A model generated the notes under the pieces. That model was given only the letters and a program-made list of their open reading frames with translations, was not told the origin of the DNA and made no database searches. Of a stretch of 64,000 nt of DNA, positions 35,726-42,915 are shown piece after piece. Every line of letters begins with the position of its first letter. Within the stretch, counting starts at the first letter, position 1. Origin of the DNA: HGM04593 sp045631905 (GTDB taxonomy: Bacteria > Bacteroidota > Bacteroidia > Bacteroidales > Bacteroidaceae); NCBI GenBank assembly GCA_045631905.1, contig JAZQVO010000029.1, forward strand, positions 1 to 64,000, written 5' to 3'. Both the position numbers and the translations under genes were made by a program.

Positions 35726-37264
35726 ATGAATATCTCTCCTAAACAAAAAAATATTTTGTATTCGACAGGGCTGGCTTTGCTGGCCTTGTTGGTGTTTATG
35801 TATATCTTTGACTCCAAGATAGACATTAACGGTGATAATTGCTACTATTTTGCTTTTGCATCGTCGGTGGCGGCGGGTGAGGGGTATTGCGACATGATGG
35901 GCGAGCCTACCTCGCTCTTTCCACCGGGTTATCCTTTGCTGATGGTTCCCTTGCGCTTGGTGACCGATAGTGTGGTGGCACAGAAGATTTTAAATCTTTT
36001 GTTCTTGCTTGTTGCAACCATGATGCTCTATTTCCTTTTGCTTGCCGAAGAGGTGCGTCGCTCTGTGGCTTTTGTTGCTTGTGCGGCGGTGTTGCTCACG
36101 GCTCATGTTTTGGAATTTTCCACCATGATGATGAGCGAGGCTTCGTGTATATTGTTCATGGTGCTTGCCGTTTTTGCTTATAGGCGTTTGCCCGATGGTG
36201 GAGCCATCGCTTGGCGTTCGCCGTGGCTCTATCTTTTTTTGTTTGCCGTGCCTTATGCTTTTCTCATACGCACGCAGGCTGTGGTGCTCGTGGTTGCTTT
36301 CTTGCTTGTGCTGTTACTTGGGCGCAGATTTAAGCTTGCTCTTTTGTTGTTTGCTTCGTTTGTGTTGTGTTACGCACCATGGGCTGTGCGTAATTCGTTG
36401 TTGGAGCTGGGGCAGTCGCGCTATGTGAGCCAGATAGATTTTTCAAATATCTATGGTAATGTGTGTATGTTGCTTGTGCAGGCTCTGCCCGAGAGCGTGG
36501 TTCCTTTCTTCGATGTTAAGTATGCCTTGGCACCTACTCCTCTGCTGTGGGTTATTGCGATGTTGATGCTTGCCACGGTGATGTTTGGTTTTTGGCGCAT
36601 GAAAAAGATTGGGCTTTTGCTGGCGTTGCTCTTTGTGGGTAATGTGGGTATTGTTTCAATAATGAACACCCCGAGCTACTATCGTTACACGGTTATCTTG
36701 TTGCCGTTTGTAACTGTTGGTATGGTTTGTGGTTTGTGGGGAGTGGGCTGTGCGGTTTCGAAGCGTCTGTTCAAACGCTCTTTTTCGCCTCTGTTCCTTT
36801 TGTTACTGTTTGTACCATCGCTTTTTTACATGGGCGACAAAACAAAACACTCGATATTCGGGTTGAACAAAGTTTCAAATCTCAATTATATGCCTTCTAT
36901 CGCTAATTATCTTAAAGTGGGGCGTGTGCTGTCGAAGCAGAAAGATGCGCGTGTGGTGTTATCGCGCAAGCCTGAACTGCTTTTTGCTCATTCGGGCGTA
37001 AAGGGCAAGCGTTACAAGGAGGGGACAAATAATGTGCAGATTGTGAAGGATTTGCTCATGGATAATGCCGATTATATTATTCTCGATAATCTGGGTTTTA
37101 AATATTCGTATGAGGTGCTCTATCCTTTTATTATGGAGCACGAACGGCTTTTCGATATCGTATATGTTACTCCCGAACCTGTAAATGTGCTTTTCAGGTT
37201 CAAAAAGAAAGAGGCGTATGAGTGGCTTATGAATGGTGTGAAAATTCCTGCCGAGGAGCAGTAA
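35726..37264 (+). CDS. Polytopic GT-C-like membrane protein
   Basis: A 512-residue membrane protein starting at ATG 35726 (MNISPKQKNILYSTG); a longer in-frame reading reaches back into pepP and is not credible. It has about ten hydrophobic helices. After the first helix comes an acidic loop, IDINGDNCYYFAFASSVAAGEGY, then TSLFPPGYPLLMVPL, the layout of GT39/ArnT-type glycosyltransferases that use polyprenyl-phosphate sugars on the outer face. A soluble domain of about 130 residues ends the protein. The sugar and acceptor are unknown. It ends at a good terminator, closing the metG-glycan stretch. Confidence 0.75.
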   Translation: MNISPKQKNILYSTGLALLALLVFMYIFDSKIDINGDNCYYFAFASSVAAGEGYCDMMGEPTSLFPPGYPLLMVPLRLVTDSVVAQKILNLLFLLVATMMLYFLLLAEEVRRSVAFVACAAVLLTAHVLEFSTMMMSEASCILFMVLAVFAYRRLPDGGAIAWRSPWLYLFLFAVPYAFLIRTQAVVLVVAFLLVLLLGRRFKLALLLFASFVLCYAPWAVRNSLLELGQSRYVSQIDFSNIYGNVCMLLVQALPESVVPFFDVKYALAPTPLLWVIAMLMLATVMFGFWRMKKIGLLLALLFVGNVGIVSIMNTPSYYRYTVILLPFVTVGMVCGLWGVGCAVSKRLFKRSFSPLFLLLLFVPSLFYMGDKTKHSIFGLNKVSNLNYMPSIANYLKVGRVLSKQKDARVVLSRKPELLFAHSGVKGKRYKEGTNNVQIVKDLLMDNADYIILDNLGFKYSYEVLYPFIMEHERLFDIVYVTPEPVNVLFRFKKKEAYEWLMNGVKIPAEEQ

Positions 37265-37285
37265 CAAGTATAAAATTTTCATACT

Positions 37286-37327
37286 CGACGATGGTATTTC
37301 AATATTGAAAAACCGTCGTCGTTTTTT
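37286..37327 (+). terminator. Terminator after the GT-C-like gene
   Basis: CGACGATGGT (37286-37295) pairs with ACCGTCGTCG (37312-37321) through one G-U pair, with an inner TTTCAATATTGAAA, then six T. It separates the upstream transcript from the riboswitch. Confidence 0.8.
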
Positions 37328-37373
37328 GTAAAATAAGTTGTAATTTTATATCTCTGTTTTCATATAAAATTAC

Positions 37374-37381
37374 TATTTTCG
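37374..37381 (+). promoter_or_regulatory. -7-like box for the riboswitch-nrdDG transcript
   Basis: TATTTTCG, one base off TAnnTTTG, ends 5 bp before the first riboswitch helix at 37387, which places the expected transcription start at its base. Confidence 0.5.
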
Positions 37382-37386
37382 CAGGA

Positions 37387-37546
37387 GAAACGGTTCCTTG
37401 CACGAGGATTAAAAGAGAACGGGGTGCGACTCCCCGACAGTCCCGCTGCTGTGTACCCCCTATGACGCTTTGCATCACCCTTGCCACCGGTCTTTGTGCC
37501 GGGAAGGCTGTAAAGAAGAGGGGTTAGTCAGAAGACCTGCCGTTTC
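37387..37546 (+). promoter_or_regulatory. Cobalamin (B12) riboswitch
   Basis: The closing helix P1 is GAAACGG (37387-37393) with CCGTTTC (37540-37546). Inside are the conserved TAAAAGAGAAC, then GGGGTGCGACTCCCCGACAG followed directly by TCCCGCTGCTGTG, then GCCACCGGTC and GTGCCGGGAAGGC, and the B12 box AGTCAGAAGACCTGCC at 37526-37541. Order and spacing match the cobalamin riboswitch family. It lies 75 bp upstream of nrdD. No U-tract terminator is visible between the B12 box and the start codon, so control of translation is more likely than termination. Cobalamin binding would be expected to lower nrdDG expression. Confidence 0.93.
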
Positions 37547-37621
37547 GTTAAAGGCTGTCGCTGCTCGTGGGTTAGGGCGATGGTGCGAAAGTTTTCAGGA
37601 ACAAACAAATAACACAAACAA

Positions 37622-39829
37622 ATGATTCAAACTGTTGTCAAGCGCGATGGACGCATCGTGGGCTTTAACGAGGAGAAAATCGTAACCGCAATTCGTAAGG
37701 CAATGCTTCATACCGAAAAGGGTGAGGATATGTCGCTTATACGCCAGATAACCGACCATATATCTTTCCGTGGCGATTCACAGATGACTGTGGAGGCTAT
37801 ACAGGATATGGTGGAGATGGAGCTTATGAAGAGTAGTCGTAAAGATGTTGCAAAAAAATATATTGCCTACCGAAACCAACGTCGCATAGCACGCAAGGCT
37901 AAGACACGCGATATGTTTCAGGAGATTATAAACATTAAGTCGAACGATGTAACGCGAGAAAATGCCAACATGAATGCCGACACCCCTGCCGGTATGATGA
38001 TGAAATTTGCGAGCGAGACAACAAAGCCTTTTGTCGATGACTTTCTGCTTGGCGACGAGGTTATGGAGGCTGTGAAGAATAGCTATATTCACATACACGA
38101 CAAGGATTACTACCCTACAAAGAGCCTTACCTGTTGTCAGCACCCGCTCGACCATATTTTGCGTAACGGTTTTTGTGTGGGGCACGGCGAGTCGCGCCCT
38201 GCCAAACGCATTGAGACGGCAAGTGTTCTTGCTTGTATCTCCATGGAAACGGCACAGAACGAGATGCACGGTGGTCAGGCTATCCCGGCATTCGACTTTT
38301 ACATGGCACCATATGTGCGTAACACCTTTATCGAGGAGCTTAAAGGCTTGGAGGAGCTTACATCGGTGAGCTACGAGCATCTTTACAATCGCGAGATAGA
38401 CGACTACGAGGAGCGTCCGCTCGACTGGCTTGCCGGCGACGAGCGCATCGTTCAGCATGCGATGAACCGCACTGTTAAGCGTGTACATCAGGCTATGGAG
38501 GCTTTTATTCACAACATGAACACAATACACTCACGTGGCGGAAACCAAGTGGTTTTCAGCTCCATAAATTATGGTACCGACACATCAGCCGAGGGGCGTT
38601 GCGTTATACGCGAGTTGCTTGGTAGCACCTATCGTGGTGTGGGTAACGGGGAGACTGCAATATTCCCTATTCAAATATGGAAAAAGAAACGTGGCGTGAG
38701 TTATTTGCCTGGTGATCGTAATTACGACCTTTACCAGTTTGCATGTAAGGTTACGGCTCGCCGTTTCTTCCCTAACTTCTTGAACCTCGATGCTACATAT
38801 AACCAGAATGATGAGTGGCGTGCCGACGACCCTATGCGATATATGCACGAGGTGGCTACCATGGGTTGCCGTACCCGCGTGTTCGAGAACCGTTTTGGTC
38901 CCAAGACATCGGTAGGTCGTGGTAACCTCTCTTTCTCCACCGTTAATATTGTGCGTCTTGCCATCGAGTGCATGGATATTGAAAACCGCGAGCAACGTGT
39001 GGCATGTTTTTTTGCCAAGCTCGACAATATTTTGGAGCTTACTGCCCGTCAGTTACACGAGCGCATGGAGTTTCAGCGCACAGCCTTCGCAAAGCAGTTT
39101 CCTCTTGTCATGTCGGCTTTGTGGATAGGAAGCGACAAACTGAAACCTACCGATACTATTGCATCGGTTATCAACCAGGGTACTTTGGGTATTGGTTTTA
39201 TAGGTCTTGCCGAGTGCCTTGTGGCTCTCTTGGGCAAGCATCATGGCGAGAGCGATGAGGCTCAGGAGCTTGGTGTGAAGATTGTTACCTACATGCGCGA
39301 CAGGGCTAACGATTTTTCGGAGCGTTATCAGCATAATTACAGTATTCTTGCAACTCCTGCCGAGGGCTTGTCGGGCAAGTTCACACGCGCCGACCGCAAG
39401 AAATTTGGTGTGATAGCCGGTGTTACCGACCGCGATTATTACACCAACAGCAACCATGTGCCTGTATATTACAAATGTAGTGCGCGTCACAAGGCCGAGG
39501 TTGAGGCTCCTTATCATGCGCTCACGGGTGGTGGTCACATTTTCTATGTTGAGATTGATGGCGATGCTACTCATAACCCCGACGCTATAATGCGCGTGGT
39601 CGATATGATGGATAAGTATAATCTGGGCTATGGTTCTGTGAATCATAATCGTAACCGTTGCCTCGACTGTGGTCACGAAAATTCTGAGAAAGATTTGAAG
39701 GTGTGCCCCAAGTGTGGCGGTTCGCGCATCGACAAGTTACAACGCATCACGGGCTATCTTGTAGGTACCACCGACCGATGGAACAGTGCAAAACTTGCCG
39801 AGCTGAACGACCGTGTAATACACGAATAA
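37622..39829 (+). CDS. nrdD: Anaerobic (class III) ribonucleoside-triphosphate reductase
   Basis: Glycyl-radical enzyme that makes deoxyribonucleotides without oxygen or cobalamin. It has 735 residues. An N-terminal ATP-cone (about 1-90, VVKRDGRIVGFNEEKIVTAI) gives allosteric control by ATP/dATP. The catalytic body contains SLTCCQHPLDHILRNGF and RGGNQVVFSSINYGTDTS. A C-terminal four-cysteine zinc site (CLDCGHENSEKDLKVCPKCG) precedes the radical loop RITGYLVGTTDRWN, in which the glycine is the expected radical carrier. It is controlled by the cobalamin riboswitch and followed 4 bp later by its activase gene. Confidence 0.97.
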   Translation: MIQTVVKRDGRIVGFNEEKIVTAIRKAMLHTEKGEDMSLIRQITDHISFRGDSQMTVEAIQDMVEMELMKSSRKDVAKKYIAYRNQRRIARKAKTRDMFQEIINIKSNDVTRENANMNADTPAGMMMKFASETTKPFVDDFLLGDEVMEAVKNSYIHIHDKDYYPTKSLTCCQHPLDHILRNGFCVGHGESRPAKRIETASVLACISMETAQNEMHGGQAIPAFDFYMAPYVRNTFIEELKGLEELTSVSYEHLYNREIDDYEERPLDWLAGDERIVQHAMNRTVKRVHQAMEAFIHNMNTIHSRGGNQVVFSSINYGTDTSAEGRCVIRELLGSTYRGVGNGETAIFPIQIWKKKRGVSYLPGDRNYDLYQFACKVTARRFFPNFLNLDATYNQNDEWRADDPMRYMHEVATMGCRTRVFENRFGPKTSVGRGNLSFSTVNIVRLAIECMDIENREQRVACFFAKLDNILELTARQLHERMEFQRTAFAKQFPLVMSALWIGSDKLKPTDTIASVINQGTLGIGFIGLAECLVALLGKHHGESDEAQELGVKIVTYMRDRANDFSERYQHNYSILATPAEGLSGKFTRADRKKFGVIAGVTDRDYYTNSNHVPVYYKCSARHKAEVEAPYHALTGGGHIFYVEIDGDATHNPDAIMRVVDMMDKYNLGYGSVNHNRNRCLDCGHENSEKDLKVCPKCGGSRIDKLQRITGYLVGTTDRWNSAKLAELNDRVIHE

Positions 39830-39833
39830 CCCC

Positions 39834-40325
39834 ATGATTTATCTTCTCGATATATTAGAGGACACAACCGTCGATGGGCCGGGGTTTCGTACCTCGGTCT
39901 ATTGTGCGGGTTGCCCCAACCGTTGTCCTGGTTGTCACAACCCACATTCGTGGGATACTGCCAACGGTCGTCCTGTGGCAACCGAGGATATTTTAAAGGT
40001 TATCCTTGCCGACCCTTTCGCCGATGTTACTTTTAGCGGAGGCGACCCTATGTTTCAGCCCGAAGGGTTTGCCGAGCTTGCAAAAGCTATAAAGGAGCAG
40101 AGCAACAAGAATATCTGGTGCTACACAGGTTTTTTGTTCGAGAATATATTGAAAGAGCCATCGCAACGTCATTTATTGGAGCTTGTAGATGTGCTTGTCG
40201 ATGGTCCTTTTGTGGAGGCTCTCAAAGAGGAGGGGCTACGCTTCCGTGGTAGCAGTAACCAGCGTGTTATAGATGTGCAGGCATCGCTTGCCAAGGGCGA
40301 GGTTGTGCTTCTCGAGGGTATGTGA
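39834..40325 (+). CDS. nrdG: Anaerobic ribonucleotide reductase activating protein
   Basis: Radical SAM activase of 163 residues that uses a [4Fe-4S] cluster and S-adenosylmethionine to generate the glycyl radical on NrdD. The cluster motif is C27-x3-C31-x2-C34 (CPNRCPGC), preceded by VDGPGFRTSVYCAG. VTFSGGDPMFQPEGF is the glycine-rich SAM-binding segment. Length is normal for NrdG. Its start is 4 bp after the nrdD stop, so both are under the same riboswitch. Confidence 0.96.
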   Translation: MIYLLDILEDTTVDGPGFRTSVYCAGCPNRCPGCHNPHSWDTANGRPVATEDILKVILADPFADVTFSGGDPMFQPEGFAELAKAIKEQSNKNIWCYTGFLFENILKEPSQRHLLELVDVLVDGPFVEALKEEGLRFRGSSNQRVIDVQASLAKGEVVLLEGM

Positions 40326-40340
40326 TGTGTCGCCCTCTTT

Positions 40341-41294
40341 TTATCCTTTATTTGTCTTTTTATATAAATATGTGGTGAGCAAGTATATGAGTACACCGCT
40401 TGTAACGCCTGCAATACCGTCTATAAGGTAGTGTGCTTTTATGTAGACCGTTGCACAGCATAGTAGCAGGTAGAAAGGTGCGATAGCGAGCGTGAGTCTC
40501 TTGCTCGCTCTAAAAGCAAGCAACATTATTATTGTGGATATTCCTATGTGTGAGCTTGGGAAGGCGGCTGTGGGGCGTTCTCCCGATGCTTGTGCCATGT
40601 TTACGAGCGATGTAAAAAAGCCTTCTTTGTCGGCTTGTGGCAGGGTAATTTCCGGGTTCAGGTTAAAGTAGTCGCCTATGGCGGGGTAGGGGCCTGTTGC
40701 CGCCACCGCATCGCCTGTCACGGGAAAGTAAAATTGTGGTCCGGCCACAGGTATGAATATATATATAAGGTAGTATATAAAGAACGATGCCATGACTATG
40801 AATGTGCATTGTTCGATGTCGCGTTGTTGCTTGAAGAAGTACCACATCACTATGGTTACTATCATGGGGTAGTAGGCCCAATATCCCATGTTAAAGGCCT
40901 CGCGCCACAGAGGGTGTGCGCACACTTGTTCAAAAAGTATGGCAGGTTGGCAACCGAAAAGCGATAACTCGGTTGTGGCAAAAAGGTGGTCGAGGTTGGG
41001 GAATATGCGGTTGAACTCAAAGGTGTCGGGGTACCAGTAGCTAAGCAGTGCCATCTGCCCTGTTATGCGCAACAGACGGGTTAGTTGCGAGGGGTATAGG
41101 GTGTATATGTATATAACAACAAAGGTTGCCGCTGCTATAAAGAAACGGCCCATGAGCATCTCCTGTGGGTTGTGCAGACGGTTGAAGAATATTATTATGA
41201 ATATTGTTGTGAGAAGGTTGTAGAGCAGGTTGAGCTTTTCAACTGCAAGGAATTTAATCTCCTTCTCTTCGCGTTCTAAGAATTTTATAGCCAT
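40341..41294 (-). CDS. PAP2-superfamily membrane protein, AUR1-like
   Basis: A 317-residue polytopic protein with about six to eight hydrophobic helices. It carries PAP2 phosphatase/phosphotransferase motifs late in the chain: AFPSSHIGISTIIML, then AHYLIDGIAGVTSG, whose two histidines and aspartate form the usual active site. VAGPQFYFPV before them resembles the AUR1/inositol-phosphoceramide-synthase branch (PAP2_3) more than ordinary PgpB. The ATG at 41294 overlaps the preceding epimerase gene by 10 bp, so the two are coupled. Expected role: dephosphorylation or headgroup transfer on a membrane lipid. Which lipid is not shown by the sequence. Confidence 0.8.
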   Translation of the reverse strand: MAIKFLEREEKEIKFLAVEKLNLLYNLLTTIFIIIFFNRLHNPQEMLMGRFFIAAATFVVIYIYTLYPSQLTRLLRITGQMALLSYWYPDTFEFNRIFPNLDHLFATTELSLFGCQPAILFEQVCAHPLWREAFNMGYWAYYPMIVTIVMWYFFKQQRDIEQCTFIVMASFFIYYLIYIFIPVAGPQFYFPVTGDAVAATGPYPAIGDYFNLNPEITLPQADKEGFFTSLVNMAQASGERPTAAFPSSHIGISTIIMLLAFRASKRLTLAIAPFYLLLCCATVYIKAHYLIDGIAGVTSGVLIYLLTTYLYKKTNKG

Positions 41295-42298
41295 TTTTCC
41301 TGTTTGTACCATTGTATTGTCTCTTCTGTGCCTTGTTCGAGGTTGTAGTCTGTTGTGAAACCAAGTTCTTGTTCTATGGGTGTGGTGTCGCACAACCAGT
41401 TACGTTGTTTCATTATGTTGTATTTGTCGCTGTTGAGTGTCGATGCCTTTTGGGTGAAATTTGCAACGGCCTCTGCTATCGATGATATTATTTTAAGTAC
41501 CCATATGGGTGCTGTTATGTGCAGGACATTTTTTACTCCCATGCTTTTTTGTATGTAGTCGCTGAAACTGCGACTGCTGTATCCGCGTGGCTCGCTCACA
41601 AAGTAGCAACGGTTGGCGACATCTTTTTCGACCGATAGGTAGATTGCTTTCACAAGGTCTTTTACATAGATGAATGTGATGGTCTGCTTTTTGTAGCCCA
41701 CGGCAAAATCTATATGTTTTTTTATGCTTACCGCCATCTTGTAATAGTCGTGCTCGCGGGGGCCGTACACTCCTGTGGGGCGCAATATTATGTATGGGAT
41801 ATTGCTGTTTCTTATGTATGCTTCGGCCATGAGCTTGCTGTGCCCGTAGGCTGTGTTGGGGATTGCCTGGTCGCTGTCGAGTATGGATGTGTGCGGTTCC
41901 TCCTCTCTCACCGGCCCGAAGATGCTGAGCGAGCTCAGATATATAAATTTAAGGGGGGTGGCCTCGTTGTTTTTAAGTGCTTTTATGAGGTTCTTCGTGC
42001 CTTCGAAGTTTACCATCATAAACTCCTTTTTATCGAGACATTTTGTAGCTCCTGCCGCGTGAATTATGTAGTCCCATGCTCCATGTTTGGCTTTGTGGTT
42101 TTTTATCTGCTCGTTTAAAGTATCCTCGTTGCCCAGGTTTAGTTCGATGAACTTTATATTTTCGTCTTTCAGGTACCGACGGCTACTGCCTGTGCGCATT
42201 CCGGCCCACACCTCATAACCGAGGGTTATACCCTTTTCTACTATGAAACTGCCGATGAAACCGCTTGCTCCTGTTACAAGTATTCTCTTTTTTGTCAT
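41285..42298 (-). CDS. NAD-dependent epimerase/dehydratase (extended SDR)
   Basis: Rossmann-fold oxidoreductase of 337 residues. The cofactor motif is ILVTGASGFIGSFIVEKG; IHAAGATKCLDK, YLSSLSIFGP and the catalytic tyrosine-lysine TAYGHSKLMAEAY follow, then ILRPTGVYGPREHDYYK. The length is that of sugar epimerases, but the substrate half is not diagnostic. Enzymes of this general type also reduce 3-ketosphinganine in Bacteroides, and the coupling to an AUR1-like PAP2 protein makes a lipid substrate possible. I start at ATG 42298, 28 bp after a good promoter; the longer open frame upstream is not family-like. Confidence 0.88.
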   Translation of the reverse strand: MTKKRILVTGASGFIGSFIVEKGITLGYEVWAGMRTGSSRRYLKDENIKFIELNLGNEDTLNEQIKNHKAKHGAWDYIIHAAGATKCLDKKEFMMVNFEGTKNLIKALKNNEATPLKFIYLSSLSIFGPVREEEPHTSILDSDQAIPNTAYGHSKLMAEAYIRNSNIPYIILRPTGVYGPREHDYYKMAVSIKKHIDFAVGYKKQTITFIYVKDLVKAIYLSVEKDVANRCYFVSEPRGYSSRSFSDYIQKSMGVKNVLHITAPIWVLKIISSIAEAVANFTQKASTLNSDKYNIMKQRNWLCDTTPIEQELGFTTDYNLEQGTEETIQWYKQEKWL

Positions 42299-42326
42299 TT
42301 TCCTCTCTTTGATTGTAAAGGCTACG

Positions 42327-42357
42327 CAAATGTACTCTTTTTGTTTTTTATCGCAAA
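42327..42357 (-). promoter_or_regulatory. Promoter of the epimerase-PAP2 operon
   Basis: On the minus strand, TTTG (42357-42354), exactly 19 bp, then TACATTTG (42334-42327): a full match to the Bacteroidota consensus. It is 29 bp upstream of the epimerase ATG and diverges from the promoter at 42391. Confidence 0.75.
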
Positions 42358-42390
42358 ATATCGGCCTTGCAGAAATTGTTGATATCGCAA

Positions 42391-42420
42391 CTTGCATGGT
42401 GGGTGTCGAGGGTATTTTTG
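42391..42420 (+). promoter_or_regulatory. Promoter of the 115-residue orphan gene
   Basis: CTTG (42391-42394), 18 bp, then TATTTTTG (42413-42420). It is close to the consensus and 22 bp before the orphan's first ATG, giving a very short leader. It is back to back with the epimerase promoter, 33 bp apart. Confidence 0.6.
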
Positions 42421-42442
42421 CGAAAAAATTAAAAGCTGTGGT

Positions 42443-42790
42443 ATGATGAAAAAAATTAAATCCTTGTTGTCGCTCTTTGGAGCATCGGGGTACAGGTATA
42501 AATTTTCTCTCTTTATGTTTGACAAGGTTCATGGCGTGGAGGACGCGTTCCCCGACGAGGGGGCTGTCTTTGTCTTCTTGCGCAGGGTGTACGATATTTT
42601 GCATCTTCGCTTTTCCTATAAGTTGATACATTGTGGTGCTACAAAGGATTTGTCGGCTTTGTCTGTGGCGAGGTTGTCGAAGAGGTTTCCCTCGCTCCTC
42701 TCTTCAAATTGTTTGGGTGTGCTCTATGAGAAGGTGCCCAAGGAGCGCAGTTGCATAGTTTCCGATATTATACGCCGTAATTTTACATAG
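42443..42790 (+). CDS. Small uncharacterised protein
   Basis: I do not recognise this 115-residue protein. It starts MMKKIKSLLSLFGASGYRYK, contains an aromatic-rich first half (FSLFMFDKVHGVEDAF, AVFVFLRRVYDILHL) and a basic second half (SVARLSKRFPSLL, EKVPKERSCIVSD, ending RRNFT). It is basic overall and has no membrane helix, signal peptide or metal motif, so it is probably a soluble cytoplasmic protein. Two adjacent ATGs (42443 and 42446) could serve as start. It has its own good promoter, codon use like its neighbours, and a clear 125-bp gap before rnr, all of which support a real gene. Confidence 0.65.
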   Translation: MMKKIKSLLSLFGASGYRYKFSLFMFDKVHGVEDAFPDEGAVFVFLRRVYDILHLRFSYKLIHCGATKDLSALSVARLSKRFPSLLSSNCLGVLYEKVPKERSCIVSDIIRRNFT

Positions 42791-42797
42791 TTTAAGG

Positions 42798-42830
42798 TTT
42801 GGTCACTTGCTTTTGTTTTCTGTACGTTTG
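42798..42830 (+). promoter_or_regulatory. Promoter of rnr
   Basis: TTTG (42798-42801), 21 bp, then TACGTTTG (42823-42830). The -7 box is a full match; the spacer is two bases longer than usual. It is 85 bp before the rnr ATG. Confidence 0.55.
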
Positions 42831-42915
42831 TATTCTGTTTTTTTATTACTAATTTAGCACAATCCTTGCACGAACGGTTTGCGAGGGGTGTTTAACAAGT
42901 AAAAAAAGAGGTACT

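Noticed and set aside
42299..42631. N-terminal extension of the epimerase-like protein
   Set aside because: It runs through a perfect promoter and over the oppositely oriented orphan gene; the Rossmann fold starts right after the ATG at 42298.
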